From: JAXLYE01 sp046351595
Lineage (GTDB): Bacteria; Myxococcota_A; Polyangia; Palsa-1104; JAEUJZ01
NCBI GenBank assembly: GCA_046351595.1
Contig: JAXLYE010000009.1
Location: 1 to 64,000 of the forward strand
Length of the DNA: 64,000 nucleotides
Direction: 5' to 3'
The notes under the pieces are model-generated. The model was not told the origin of the DNA, did not search any database, and saw only the letters and a program-made list of their open reading frames with translations. Within the stretch, counting starts at the first letter, position 1; the number at the start of each line of letters is the position of its first letter. This document shows, piece by piece, positions 1-9,978 of this stretch. A program made the translations under genes and the position numbers.

Positions 1-98
1 GCCGAGTCCGTTTCTCGACGGTGCATGCCGGACTTGGCGGAGGGGTGACGCAGTACTACTAGGCTCACAGATAATAATCTTCATCTTTAGGGGGGACC

Positions 99-2828
99 AT
101 GAACCGCATTGGGCAATCCGTGGAGGGCTATCAGATTATCCGTCGTGTCGTCGAGGACGAGCGGATTACGACCTACGCTGTCGCGCAGGGAGAGCGACGC
201 GGGCAGCTCAAGGTGCTGGAGGGCGCAGGGACCGTTCCGGCCGCGGTCGGCGAGCGCTTCCTGCGCAGCGCACGGCTGCTCCAGGCAGTAGCCCATCCAG
301 CTCTGGTACGCATCCAGGGAACCGGGGCGCTCTCGGACGGCTGTCCCTACGTTCTATTGGAGAACGACGAGGGGCAGCCCTTGCGCGCGCTGATCGCGGC
401 GCAGACTCTCTCCTATCCGGCGAAGCTTCGGATCCTCGCCGATCTGTCGGCGGCGCTGGTCGCGCTCCATGGCGCCGGACTCTTGTATCTGAACCTGCGG
501 CCGGATCAGGTGACTGCCCGCGCCGGCGATCCGACGGCTACGCGCGCGATGCTCCTCGACAGTGTGACGGTCCAGCGCGTGGCGGAAGGAGGACCCGGCA
601 TGCCGACGCTGGGTGATGCCGTCGTTGAGGATCCGTTCGCCGCCGTGCACTACCTGGCGCCGGAGCTGTTCACCGGTCACTCCGACGTCGGCCCGGCGGT
701 CGATGTCTATGGGCTGGGCTGTCTCGCGTATCATCTGCTGGCGGGCCGACCGCCGTTTACCGGGCAGCACACCGGGGAGCTGATCGCGGGGCACACCGGA
801 CAGGCTCCGGAGGCCCTGCAGAAGCTCGACCCCGCGGTCAGCGAGCAGGTGGCGTCCCTGGTTGCTGCTATGCTGGCGAAAGAGCCGGCCCGTCGCCCGA
901 AGATGGCGGTGGTCGCCGATACGATCAGGAAGGAGTGCGAGCGCGCCGACCGCCAGCCGGCCGTAGCGCCGCCTCCTCCTCCCCCTCGGCAGTCCTTTGG
1001 CGAGTTCGAAGTCGTACGCAAGCTCGGCAGCGGCGGTATGGGAGAGGTCTTTGAGGGGGTCAGCGCGCGGCTGGAGCGGCGGGTGGCGATCAAGGTCCTG
1101 CACAACAAGCTGACCAGCGACCCAGCCTTCGCCAAGAACCTGCTGGACGAGGCGCGGGCGACGAACCGCGCGGGACACCCGAGCATCGTCAACATCCTCC
1201 AGGATGGACAGACACCGGACGGCCGCCCCTACCTGGTCATGGAGTACCTGGAGGGCCAGTCCCTGCGGCAGCGCCTCGAGAAGGGGAAGCTGCCGTTGGA
1301 GGCGGCGATCTCGATCGGCTGGCAGGTCGCGCTCGCGCTCGCGAGCGCCCACGCGCACGGCGTCGCTCACCGCGATCTCAAGCCCGAGAACCTCTTCCTC
1401 CAGCCCGATCCGACATTCGGCGGCGGCGCGCGCTGTCGCATCCTCGACTTCGGAATCGCGCGCATCGTCGAGCGCAGCGCCCTTGACGCCGTGGAGCGGA
1501 CCCCGAGCGGTACGCCGAAGTACATGGCTCCGGAGATGCAAGGCGAGGAGGCGACCCAGGCCTCTCTGGTCGATGTCTATGCGCTGGGATGCGTGCTGTA
1601 CGAGATGATCGCGGGCAGCCTGCCGTCTCGACGACCGCGGCTGCGCTTCCCGGTTCCGCCCCGGCTCGCAAGGCTGGTGGAGCGAATGCAGTCCGGGCAC
1701 CCCAAGGATCGTCCGTCCATGCAGGAGGTGGCGGACCAGCTGGGCAATCTCTCTGCGTCGCGCAGCCGGTTGCCCGCTGGACGATGGATCGTCGCTGCGG
1801 GCGGGCTGTTTCTCTGCCTCCTTGGCGTTTCCATAAAGAACTGCGTTGACTATAAACATGTCCAGAAAGCGGAGCAGGCACGCCTCTGCGAAGCGGCGAG
1901 AAATAACATTGTGGAATTGCTCACAAGGGCTACGCAAGAGAGAGCCCGGCGAGCTCTCGACCAAGAGTGCGTGTCTACCGAAAGCTTGAGGCTCAGGATC
2001 AAAGCGCTTCGATCTGGACAGCAGCTCACCAATGGAGCGCCGAGCGCGCCTGAGGTCTTCCGGAGCGAGCTGAGAGCGCTCTTAAGCGAGACGGGCGAGC
2101 ACCTCAGAGCGGCTTCGGCCAACATCGGTCTCGCCGGCAGCCAGTACATGACCTGCTATAGGAAGCTCATGCTCTTGCGCGCCGACACGCTCCTCCTTGC
2201 GACAAGCCAAGAGAATCTCGACAGGCGACGAACAGAGCAGGTGCAAGAGGACTCCGAGCTGGGGCGCAGGCTTCTGGAGCCGCAGGAGGAGCAAAGACTG
2301 ACCCATGTCTTTCGTGCGTGGGCGAATCAGGTGCTGGGCGAAGTGTCGCGACAGACAGGCCGGTATGATGAGGCCGTACGGCGGTTCGCAGACGAGCTCT
2401 CTGCCCTCAGGAGCGAGCTGAATGATCAGAATGTGCAGGCCCAGCGCGGCATCCAAAAGAGTGAACAGGCCAAGATGGAGATCGCGGGGTATGAGCGGGA
2501 CATCCGAGCGGTCCAGCTGGCCTGCGTGCTCTCGGCTGCGCGCGCCAGCTGCCCGCCGCCGCCTGCTCTGCCTGCGAGGGCGGCCGCAGCGGTCACACAG
2601 GTAGCGGCGGTGCCAGCGCAACCCGTCCAGCCAGACCCATGCAGCCCGGAGCAGGCCCGGAGGCTCCCAGCCAACCCACCCAACATCGGGCCGGGCCAGA
2701 CAAGGACGCTCGGACTGTCGCAAGCCGAGCTTGAGCCCTTCCTCCGCAGCTGCTGCCCGACGCTGCAGCCAACTGAGCAGGCAGTAAGAAGCCGGCTGGA
2801 TAGATGTGCCACGCCGCTTCGGCCCTGA
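99..2828 (+). CDS. Ser/Thr protein kinase with tandem pseudokinase and kinase domains, membrane anchored
   Basis: This 909-residue protein carries two Hanks-type kinase domains. The first (about residues 10-285) looks inactive: the HRDLKPEN site reads YLNLRPDQ and the DFG site reads DSV. The second (about 303-550) looks active, with glycine loop GSGGMG near 309, AIKVL, HRDLKPENLF near 424, DFGIAR near 450, and GTPKYMAPE. A single membrane helix follows (about 563-579, WIVAAGGLFLCLLGVSI). The remaining 330 residues, presumably outside the membrane, are helical and charged with a proline/alanine-rich linker. The start is an ATG 5-6 nt after a GGGGGGA ribosome site. The kinase would phosphorylate Ser/Thr of unknown cytoplasmic partners, and the degenerate N-terminal domain may regulate it. 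It stands alone, more than 400 nt before the Wadjet operon. The kinase assignment is firm; the role of the C-terminal half is unknown. Confidence 0.9.
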   Translation: MNRIGQSVEGYQIIRRVVEDERITTYAVAQGERRGQLKVLEGAGTVPAAVGERFLRSARLLQAVAHPALVRIQGTGALSDGCPYVLLENDEGQPLRALIAAQTLSYPAKLRILADLSAALVALHGAGLLYLNLRPDQVTARAGDPTATRAMLLDSVTVQRVAEGGPGMPTLGDAVVEDPFAAVHYLAPELFTGHSDVGPAVDVYGLGCLAYHLLAGRPPFTGQHTGELIAGHTGQAPEALQKLDPAVSEQVASLVAAMLAKEPARRPKMAVVADTIRKECERADRQPAVAPPPPPPRQSFGEFEVVRKLGSGGMGEVFEGVSARLERRVAIKVLHNKLTSDPAFAKNLLDEARATNRAGHPSIVNILQDGQTPDGRPYLVMEYLEGQSLRQRLEKGKLPLEAAISIGWQVALALASAHAHGVAHRDLKPENLFLQPDPTFGGGARCRILDFGIARIVERSALDAVERTPSGTPKYMAPEMQGEEATQASLVDVYALGCVLYEMIAGSLPSRRPRLRFPVPPRLARLVERMQSGHPKDRPSMQEVADQLGNLSASRSRLPAGRWIVAAGGLFLCLLGVSIKNCVDYKHVQKAEQARLCEAARNNIVELLTRATQERARRALDQECVSTESLRLRIKALRSGQQLTNGAPSAPEVFRSELRALLSETGEHLRAASANIGLAGSQYMTCYRKLMLLRADTLLLATSQENLDRRRTEQVQEDSELGRRLLEPQEEQRLTHVFRAWANQVLGEVSRQTGRYDEAVRRFADELSALRSELNDQNVQAQRGIQKSEQAKMEIAGYERDIRAVQLACVLSAARASCPPPPALPARAAAAVTQVAAVPAQPVQPDPCSPEQARRLPANPPNIGPGQTRTLGLSQAELEPFLRSCCPTLQPTEQAVRSRLDRCATPLRP

Positions 2829-3263
2829 TGCGCTTCGCGCTAACGGATGTCCCGTTGGTGGTTACCTCCGAAACCGTAACCCCCGTCTGAGCCCGGCCAA
2901 TATCGTTCCTGCAGGACGCGGAGCGCTTGCATTCTCCGACGACGGCGCAGAAGGAACGAATACGGTGCGGAGCTTCCAGCGGGTGTCGGTTCGCCGATGC
3001 GGCTCTCCTCGGCCGCCTCAGGTCGCGCAGGGATGCCCGTGCCACAACAGCGAGGCCATACAAGCTGCCTCTCCCCCGTCATTGTTGGTTGCATAGGGTC
3101 AAAGGGCGGGTACAGGCGGGCCCGGTTGTCGCGTGCGAAAGGCTTGCGCTGACATCCTACCTTCGCCTACGTTCCTGCCGTGCGCCGCGGAGCACGGGCT
3201 CAGAAAAAAACGGTTCAGTCCGACGGAGCGGCCGATCATGCCGCGGGCGAGAGCCAGGCCGCG
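2829..3263. other. Intergenic region upstream of the Wadjet operon
   Basis: No convincing gene is visible in these 435 bases; the short reading frames are compositional. Directly after the kinase stop are two small inverted repeats: AACGG/CCGTT at 2842-2856, and GGTTAC/GTAACC at 2860-2865 and 2876-2881. They could form a weak terminator or a protein site. The Wadjet promoter should lie in the right half, but I see no clear -35/-10 pair. Confidence 0.4.
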
Positions 3264-4778
3264 ATGGCGCTGGACCTGTTCTCGCGGGTCGATCTGGCGC
3301 CGCGGCTGATGCCTCCGACCACCGAGCTGTGGCCGCCCGAACTGCGCCACCGCATGCGCGTGCTCCTGCACACGCTGCCGCTTACGGATCTGCACCGCAA
3401 CCAGAGCCTGGCGCTGCCGGAGCTGCGCCACTACGACCCGCTCGCGCTCGCCATGAAGATCATCGATCTCATCGTCGAGAGCATGGGCCTGGAGCAGGAG
3501 GTCGATCGGCGCGCCGTGGTGCGGGCGCTACGGCCGCTCTTGTCGGCCATGGACGCGGCGCAAGGGCTCGTGCCCGACGAGGCCCGCCACCTGATGATGG
3601 CCGAACGCCTGCTCGACGGACTGCGCAACGATGGCAACCACCGGCACCCGTTCCAGATCGAGTACACCGACGTCGATGCGGCCGGCGCTGCGGTGCGGCG
3701 TCTCATCGAGTTCCGGCTGATCGAAGATCGCCACCACCCCATCGAAGGGACGGTGCTGCGGCTGTCGAACGAGGCCATCAACCTGTTCCTCGGTGCGTTC
3801 GAGCTGGACATCGAGGACGCGCAGGCCGCGGCCGAGGCGGTCGTACGCTCGCAGCTCGAGCGCGGCAAGTTTCACGAAGCGGTGCAGTCGGCGCGCGGCG
3901 CGCTGCTGCAGACCCTGCGCATGCAGGAGAAGATCAAGAGTCTCCTCAAGGAGACGGCGCGGGACATCTCGCGCGTGGACTGGCGCGAGCAGGCGCCGCG
4001 CCTGCTCAACGAAGCGGTCGAGCACGTCATGCGCCGCGTCGCCGTCGAGCAAGGAATCAAGGAGACCGCCGAGGAGCGGCTGGCCGCTCTCCGCCCCGAT
4101 CACGAGCAGGCGACGCCGCTGCGCCAGGTCATCGAGATCATCCAGCGCTGCCGCCTGCGCCACCTCGATCTGCAAGAGCAGCTGATCCGCGCCCGTGGAG
4201 TCTTCCTCGATGAGCAGGCCCGGCAGTCGTTCTCCATCCTGGTGGCGCGCGGGATGCCCGAGCTCGGGCGCGAGGTGCTGGAGCCGCTGCTGGACATGCC
4301 AGCCCGGGATGCCAACACGATCCTGGCCGCCGTGACGCCAGCCTTCCTGGGCGCGTGTGCGCCGTCGCTGCTGTCGCTACGCGGGCTGGTTGCTTGGCAG
4401 CTCCAGCCGCGGCGCGAGATCGTGCGCGGCGAGGTCCCGGCCGCGGCTCCAGAGCTGGTCACATACGGAGAAGAAGAGGCGCGGTTCGCCAAGGAGACGC
4501 ACGCGCTCGCAGAGGAGATCCTGCAGGGACTCACCGAGCCGATCCGCCTCTCGGCGCTCTTGAAACGGACCGCTGCGGCCGCTCCGGATCTGCCGGTGTT
4601 GCTGGCTCTGCGAGTGCTACAGGAGTTCGCGCCGGAAGAGGAGCCGATGGGAGGAGGCGGCACGGGTCTGCTCGTCGAGCCGATGTGGGAGTGGTTTGAC
4701 GCCGCCGGGCTGTGCGGCGAAGAACTGGAGCTTGTTCCCAGGCCTGCGGCTGGCGCCGTGCATGGGAGCCCGTCGTGA
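3264..4778 (+). CDS. jetA: Wadjet protein JetA (MukF-like kleisin subunit)
   Basis: First gene of a four-gene set whose sizes, order and overlaps match Wadjet (kleisin, small winged-helix protein, giant SMC ATPase, Toprim nuclease). The 504-residue product starts MALDLFSRVDL and is mostly helical with winged-helix-like ends, as expected of a MukF/JetA kleisin bridging the JetC heads. In known Wadjet complexes JetA, JetB and JetC form an SMC motor that extrudes loops on small circular DNA until JetD cuts it. A GTG at 3180 would add 28 residues, but MALDLF at 3264 looks like the natural N-terminus. The stop overlaps the jetB start (GTGA). The call rests mainly on gene context, because kleisins diverge strongly in sequence. 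The subtype was not determined. Confidence 0.8.
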   Translation: MALDLFSRVDLAPRLMPPTTELWPPELRHRMRVLLHTLPLTDLHRNQSLALPELRHYDPLALAMKIIDLIVESMGLEQEVDRRAVVRALRPLLSAMDAAQGLVPDEARHLMMAERLLDGLRNDGNHRHPFQIEYTDVDAAGAAVRRLIEFRLIEDRHHPIEGTVLRLSNEAINLFLGAFELDIEDAQAAAEAVVRSQLERGKFHEAVQSARGALLQTLRMQEKIKSLLKETARDISRVDWREQAPRLLNEAVEHVMRRVAVEQGIKETAEERLAALRPDHEQATPLRQVIEIIQRCRLRHLDLQEQLIRARGVFLDEQARQSFSILVARGMPELGREVLEPLLDMPARDANTILAAVTPAFLGACAPSLLSLRGLVAWQLQPRREIVRGEVPAAAPELVTYGEEEARFAKETHALAEEILQGLTEPIRLSALLKRTAAAAPDLPVLLALRVLQEFAPEEEPMGGGGTGLLVEPMWEWFDAAGLCGEELELVPRPAAGAVHGSPS

Positions 4779-5524
4779 GTCTGACCCCGCACGACTTCTT
4801 CCAGGCCGGGCAGCTCGTTGGCTGGGGCCTGCGCGTGAGCAAGCGCCCCGCGCTCGAGCCGGGCTATCGGGAGCTGCTCCGGCGCTATCTGGAAGAGCCG
4901 CTGTTCCGCGAGGCGGTGCGCGAGCTGGCGCAGGGGCTGGGCCTGACCGTGCTCGATGCCAGCGAGCACGGGGTCGCGCTCGGTCCCACCGAGGGCTCGG
5001 CCTTCGCGCTGCGGCCCTCGGAGTTCCGCAAGGTCGAGCGCGCAGAAGACCGCCTGCTCGATGGCCTGGTGCAGCTTGGAATCGCGGTCGCGGTCTTCCC
5101 GCGCGCCCGGGATCTGGAAGAAGAAACGACGCTGGCGCGTCCGCCGCTCGTGGTTCAAGACGTGGAGGATCTGCTGCGGAGCCTGTGCGCGCGCCTCCAC
5201 GAGAGCACAAAGGGCCAGCCCGATCCCACGGCCAGCGATGAGGAGCAGGGGCTCGTCGAGGCGTGGCGGATCTTCAAGCGCCGGCAGCCGACCGCCGACA
5301 CCAAGGACGGACGGCGCGCGCCGGGCACGACCCTGCGAATCATCGAGGAGAACCTTGAGCGCCTGTGCGATCTCGGGTGCTTCGTGCGCAGCCAGCGCGG
5401 CGAGTCCGTAAGTTACCAGGCGACATGGCGCTATCAGGTGCTGGTGCGAGAGCTTGCTGCCAGCGCTGCGTACGAGCAGGTGCGCCGTGCGCTCAACGAC
5501 CCCATCCCGGAAGCGGAGGCCTGA
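4775..5524 (+). CDS. jetB: Wadjet protein JetB (MukE-like KITE subunit)
   Basis: A 249-residue protein beginning at a GTG that overlaps the jetA stop as GTGA; its stop overlaps the jetC ATG (TGATG). This size and position, between a kleisin-like gene and a giant SMC gene, are those of the MukE/JetB tandem winged-helix subunit. Such subunits dimerise on the kleisin and touch DNA. The text supports a winged-helix fold: a central helix-rich stretch (VERAEDRLLDGLVQLGIAV) and a C-terminal helix-strand unit (IIEENLERLCDLGCFVRS..ESVSYQATWRYQVLV). An upstream in-frame start at 4712 would extend into jetA and is less likely. The assignment depends chiefly on its neighbours. Confidence 0.78.
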   Translation: MSLTPHDFFQAGQLVGWGLRVSKRPALEPGYRELLRRYLEEPLFREAVRELAQGLGLTVLDASEHGVALGPTEGSAFALRPSEFRKVERAEDRLLDGLVQLGIAVAVFPRARDLEEETTLARPPLVVQDVEDLLRSLCARLHESTKGQPDPTASDEEQGLVEAWRIFKRRQPTADTKDGRRAPGTTLRIIEENLERLCDLGCFVRSQRGESVSYQATWRYQVLVRELAASAAYEQVRRALNDPIPEAEA

Positions 5525-8500
5525 TGCCACGGCTCCTGCGGCTACGCCTGGTCTCGGTCGGACACGCCGGAGCGCGCTTCGACGATCTCGTGCTCGACCT
5601 GCGCGACCGCGCCGGCATGCCTACGGACTCGACGCTGTGGCTGCGCAACGGCGGCGGCAAGACGTCGCTGCTCAGCCTGTTCTTCGCGCTTCTGCGGCCG
5701 GACAAGCGCGAGTTCCTCGGGCTCAAGGTGACGGGCAAGACCGAGGGGCGACCGAACGAGCTCAAGGACTTCATCCTGCCCGAGGATCGCTCGGTCGTGG
5801 TCAGCGAGTGGGAGCTAGATGGCGGCGCGGCGCTCTTTGCGGACGCAGAGCCGCAGCGCTACCTGACCGGCGTGTTCTACGAGCGCCGCTCCGGCGCGGA
5901 CGATGATCTGCAGCGGCTCTTCTTCGCGGGGTATGCCGCAGCACAGGACCCGGCGCTGCAGGTTGACGGGCTGCCGCTGCACACCTCGCCCGAGCGGCGG
6001 TCGCGGCGGACACTCAGCGCGTTCCGTCAGGAGTGGCTGGCGCTGCGCGAGCGCCACCCCTCGCTGCAAGTCACTTGCACCGACAGCCAGCGCGAGTGGG
6101 CGCAGCTCCTCGACAGCGTCGGCATCGACACAGAGCTGTTTGCATATCAGTTGCGGATGAACCGGCGCGAGAGCGGGGCGGACGAGCTGTTCCGATTCAG
6201 CGACCACGAGCGCTTCATCGACTTCCTGCTGGAGGTCGCGCACACCTCGGAGCTCGGGGACAAGCTGCGGCAGAACCTGGGCACGCTGCGGCGCGAGCTG
6301 CTCGAGCGCAAGGACCGGCTGCTGCCCGAGCAGGAGCTGGTCGCCGGTCTGCTCGAGCGGCTCGGGCCGCTGATCGAACTCGCGCAGGAGCGGCAGCGGC
6401 AGCGCGACGCGGCCGGGCTGGTGCGCGCGGATCTCGATGCGCTGCGCGGCTATGCCACGGCGCGGCTCGATGCGCTGAGCGCAGAGCGCGATGCAAAGCT
6501 GAAGGAGCAGGATGCCGCGCGGCTGCGCGCTGTGCAGGCCGGCCAGGAAGCGGAAGCGGCTCGGCGGCGTGCGGTCGGGCTGCGGCTGCGCGCGGCAGGA
6601 GCGCGGCGCCAGCATGCGAGAGAGGAGCTGCAGCGCCTGGAGCAGCGGCGCGAGGAGGCGCTCCGGCTGCGCCACTTGTGGGACGCGGCCGGCCCGCTGC
6701 GCCGCGCGCTGGATGCCGAGCAGAGAGCCGAGGAGAACCAGCGCGTCCTCCGGGAGCGGCAGCAGGAGCACACGCCGCTGCGGGAGCAGACCGAGCAAGC
6801 CGCCGCCGAGCTGGCCGCGGCCCTGGACTACGAAGCCGCGGGACTGCGCGAAGAGTCGGACCGCCAGAGCCGGCTCGCCCAGGAGGAAGACCGGCTGGCG
6901 CGGCGCGCCTCCGAAGACAAGGCGGCCGCGCGCTCGGCGCAGGAGCGGTGCCGCGCAGACATCGCGCGCGCCACTCGCGCGCTGGCCGAGGTAGAGCAGC
7001 GGCGAGCGCAGCTGGTCGCTCAGGGCGCGCTGCGGGACGGGGAAAAAACCGGTGCAGCGAGAGACCGCCTCGACGCAGCGAGGCAGGCTGCCGAACGGGA
7101 AGGCGAGCAGCAGCTGGCTGCAGCAGAGCACCACCGCCGCGAGGCCGCACGGCTGGCCGAGGAGCAGGTCCCGCTCGAGCGCTCGCAGGTGGAGGCACAG
7201 CTGCGCGCGCAGGCGCTCACGCGGGCCTTGGATGAAGCGCACCAGGCAGAGCGCGAGATCTGCTCCAGCCCCGTGCTGGCGCGTCTCTTCCAAATTGAAC
7301 CGACCGAGGTGCGGCTGGAGCCGCTGATCGAGCAGGCGCTGGCGCGTCTGCCTGCAGAGCTCGACCGCATCGACCAGCAGAAGATGCAGCTGCGGACCGA
7401 GCGGGCGGAGGACGAGCGGGCCTGCTTTGCGCTGGAGCGAACCGGCCTGCTGCCCCCAAGCCCCGAGGTCGAGTCAGCGCTCGCGCAGCTGCCGCGCGCC
7501 TGGTCCGGCTGGCAGTTCCTCGCCGAGAACAAGGCGGACAACCTCAAGCGGCGCGCGTGTGTCCGGTCCGCGCCGCACCTGGCCGCCGGAATCGTGGTCC
7601 GCGATGCAGACTTCGTGCACGCGGTCGAGACGCTGACGCGCGGAGCGGCGCGCTTCAGCGTGCCAGTCGTGATCGGCAGCGCCAGCTCGCTGCTCGACGC
7701 AGAGCCCGGAGGCTGGCAGGTCTTTGGTCCACACAGCGATGCCTATTTCGATCGCAAGGCAGGCCAGGCGGAGCACGAGGAGCGGCAGGCGCGGATTCGA
7801 GCGATCGGATCCGAGCTCACGCAGCTTGACACGCTGCGCGAGGAAGCGGAGCGGCTGCGTCACCGCTTGCTCGACTTTCGGCGGCGCTGGCCCCCAGGCT
7901 CGCGGCTGGCGGCGGAGGCCGAGCAGCAGGCTGCGGAGCAGGACGCGCGCGCCCTGAAGGCGCAGGCGTCACAAATCGCCGACCGGGTGGCAGAGCACCG
8001 GCGCCTGGAGGTATGCGCGCACAAAGCCGAGCGGGCAGCGACCCACTCGGCGCACCAGCTTGCCGCCACCTTAGCGCAGCTGCGGGCGTTCGCAGAGGAG
8101 CACGAGGCGCACGTCGAGCAGCACCTGCGCGCGAAGAGCGAGGCCGAGCGGGCGGAGCGCGACCATCAGGAACAGATGGAGCGCGCCGCCCAGGCCGAGA
8201 CCTCGCACGCGGACCAGGCGGCCTTGGCGCGGGAGCGGGCGCAGGCCCAAGCGGTACGGGCGCAGCAGCACGCCGACGAGCGCGCACGCATCACCTACCT
8301 GGTCGGCGAGGTGGTGCCGCAGGCAGGACCGATGGAGTCGCTGCGCGCTCGATATGATGCATTCCGCGATCTGTACGAGCAGCGCGTTGGACAGGACAGC
8401 CTGCAGCGGCTGATCGAGCGCGAGCGGAAGGAGGCGGGCGAGGCGCGGCAGGAGCTTGCACGCAAGCTGGAGGCTTCCAGAAGGAGCCGGGAGACCCCGC

Positions 8501-9978
8501 GGCTCGCCGTCACGGAGGAGGAGGTCGAGCAGGCGCTGCGCAGCCTGCCGGGCTCCGTGCAGCTGGAAGTGAAGCAGCAAGAGGCGAGTGATGCCTATGC
8601 GACCGCGCACGGAGCAAAGGCTCGCCAGGATCAGACCGTCCAGAGCGCGATCAAAGAGTACGAGAGCGCGGAGAAGCAAGCGAAGGTGCTCGGGGTGGCT
8701 TCCGTCGAAGAGCCGTGGACCGGGGACCTGGCGGCCGGGGCCCACGACGCCGAGGCCGCTGCGGATCAGGCCGAGCAGGATGCCGAGCGGTCCGCGAGCG
8801 AGGCCGTCAGCAGCGAGCAAGCAGCCCGGGACGCCGGGGCTGAGGCGTACCGCCTGGGCCAGCGGCACGACGCGCTCCGCAAGGACGCAGAGCGCGTCGA
8901 CTCGCTGATCCGGAGCTACGACGACGTGCTCGCGGATGCATCGCCCAAGGCGGCAGGTCGCGCTACAGCTCCCCTCTCGGATGCAGCGGTCGAGGAGCAG
9001 ATCGGGGCGATCGATGCACAGCTCGCGGAACTGCGGCGCGGCCTCCGGCTGCTCGTTTCGCGCTTGCAGGAAGCCGCGCAAAAGATCCGCAGCTTCGCCC
9101 AGGAGCGCCGCTTCGAGCCCCTGAACAGCTCGATCGCGCGGCGCTTCGCAGAGGCGAAGGACGAGCACCTGGGGCCGAGCGCCGCCCGCTTGCAGGAGGA
9201 GCTCAGCACGCGCCTGAAGGCGCTGCAGGAGCAGCTCGCGGCGCTCGACAAGCACCGCGAGTTCCTGATCGACATCGCGCTGGAGGCGGCACGCGAGGGG
9301 CTCAAGCTGCTCAGCGCTGCGGCGGCGAGCTCGCGGATCCCTCCGCACGTGCTGGGCCTTGGCGGCGTGCCGTTCCTCACCATCCGGGAGAGCACGCCGC
9401 AGAGCCCGACCGAGCGGCGCGCGCGCATCGCGCAGCTCATCGACAGGGTCCTGGACAAAGAAGATCTGCCGAGCGGGCTCGGGCTGGTGCAGCAGGCGGT
9501 GCGCGAGCTGGCGCAGCCGATCCGCGCGCGTGTACTGAATCCGGATCCCGATCTCGAGCGGCGCTCGGTCGAGATCCCGGAGCTGGCGCGATTCTCGGGC
9601 GGCGAGCGGCTGACCTGCGCGGTGCTCTTGTACTGCACGCTGGCACAGCTGCGGGCCCGGACCCGCGGCGCAGCGCGGCTGCCCTCGAGCGTGCTGTTCC
9701 TCGACAACCCCATCGGGGCCTCGTCGCGCGTGCGGTTCTTGGACATCCAGCGCGACGTGGCGCAGGCCATGCGTATCCAGCTTGTCTATACGACCGGGGT
9801 GAACGATCTGGACGCGCTCGCCACCCTGCCCAACGTCATCCGCCTGCGCAACGAGCGCATCGACCGGGCGCGCGGGCACCGCCACGTCGAGCACGCACCA
9901 TCCAGCGAGCGGCGCGTCGTGAGCACGCGCATCCTGCTGCCGGCAGACCCGCCGCCCGCAACCGGTGAAGCGCCATGA
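5524..9978 (+). CDS. jetC: Wadjet protein JetC (MukB-like SMC ATPase)
   Basis: A 1484-residue SMC-like ATPase. The N-terminal head has a Walker A, LRNGGGKTS, at residues 40-48. Long Arg/Glu/Ala-rich coiled coils fill the middle, interrupted near 640-750 by a non-coiled, hinge-like stretch. The C-terminal head has the ABC signature FSGGERL near 1357 and Walker B VLFLDNPIG near 1390. It would be the DNA-extruding motor of Wadjet, working with JetA and JetB. It is longer than the roughly 1100 residues of classic JetC. One oddity is that the residue after the Walker B aspartate is Asn, where most SMC/ABC ATPases have the catalytic Glu; this may be normal for its subfamily. The ATG overlaps the jetB stop by one base and the stop overlaps the jetD start. 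Confidence 0.88.
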   Translation: MPRLLRLRLVSVGHAGARFDDLVLDLRDRAGMPTDSTLWLRNGGGKTSLLSLFFALLRPDKREFLGLKVTGKTEGRPNELKDFILPEDRSVVVSEWELDGGAALFADAEPQRYLTGVFYERRSGADDDLQRLFFAGYAAAQDPALQVDGLPLHTSPERRSRRTLSAFRQEWLALRERHPSLQVTCTDSQREWAQLLDSVGIDTELFAYQLRMNRRESGADELFRFSDHERFIDFLLEVAHTSELGDKLRQNLGTLRRELLERKDRLLPEQELVAGLLERLGPLIELAQERQRQRDAAGLVRADLDALRGYATARLDALSAERDAKLKEQDAARLRAVQAGQEAEAARRRAVGLRLRAAGARRQHAREELQRLEQRREEALRLRHLWDAAGPLRRALDAEQRAEENQRVLRERQQEHTPLREQTEQAAAELAAALDYEAAGLREESDRQSRLAQEEDRLARRASEDKAAARSAQERCRADIARATRALAEVEQRRAQLVAQGALRDGEKTGAARDRLDAARQAAEREGEQQLAAAEHHRREAARLAEEQVPLERSQVEAQLRAQALTRALDEAHQAEREICSSPVLARLFQIEPTEVRLEPLIEQALARLPAELDRIDQQKMQLRTERAEDERACFALERTGLLPPSPEVESALAQLPRAWSGWQFLAENKADNLKRRACVRSAPHLAAGIVVRDADFVHAVETLTRGAARFSVPVVIGSASSLLDAEPGGWQVFGPHSDAYFDRKAGQAEHEERQARIRAIGSELTQLDTLREEAERLRHRLLDFRRRWPPGSRLAAEAEQQAAEQDARALKAQASQIADRVAEHRRLEVCAHKAERAATHSAHQLAATLAQLRAFAEEHEAHVEQHLRAKSEAERAERDHQEQMERAAQAETSHADQAALARERAQAQAVRAQQHADERARITYLVGEVVPQAGPMESLRARYDAFRDLYEQRVGQDSLQRLIERERKEAGEARQELARKLEASRRSRETPRLAVTEEEVEQALRSLPGSVQLEVKQQEASDAYATAHGAKARQDQTVQSAIKEYESAEKQAKVLGVASVEEPWTGDLAAGAHDAEAAADQAEQDAERSASEAVSSEQAARDAGAEAYRLGQRHDALRKDAERVDSLIRSYDDVLADASPKAAGRATAPLSDAAVEEQIGAIDAQLAELRRGLRLLVSRLQEAAQKIRSFAQERRFEPLNSSIARRFAEAKDEHLGPSAARLQEELSTRLKALQEQLAALDKHREFLIDIALEAAREGLKLLSAAAASSRIPPHVLGLGGVPFLTIRESTPQSPTERRARIAQLIDRVLDKEDLPSGLGLVQQAVRELAQPIRARVLNPDPDLERRSVEIPELARFSGGERLTCAVLLYCTLAQLRARTRGAARLPSSVLFLDNPIGASSRVRFLDIQRDVAQAMRIQLVYTTGVNDLDALATLPNVIRLRNERIDRARGHRHVEHAPSSERRVVSTRILLPADPPPATGEAP

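Noticed and set aside
354..1964. 536-codon reverse-strand open frame
   Set aside because: Antisense to the first kinase, with no recognisable domain.
2806..3096. 96-codon frame after the first kinase
   Set aside because: It overlaps the kinase end, its sequence is low in structure, and it has no ribosome site.
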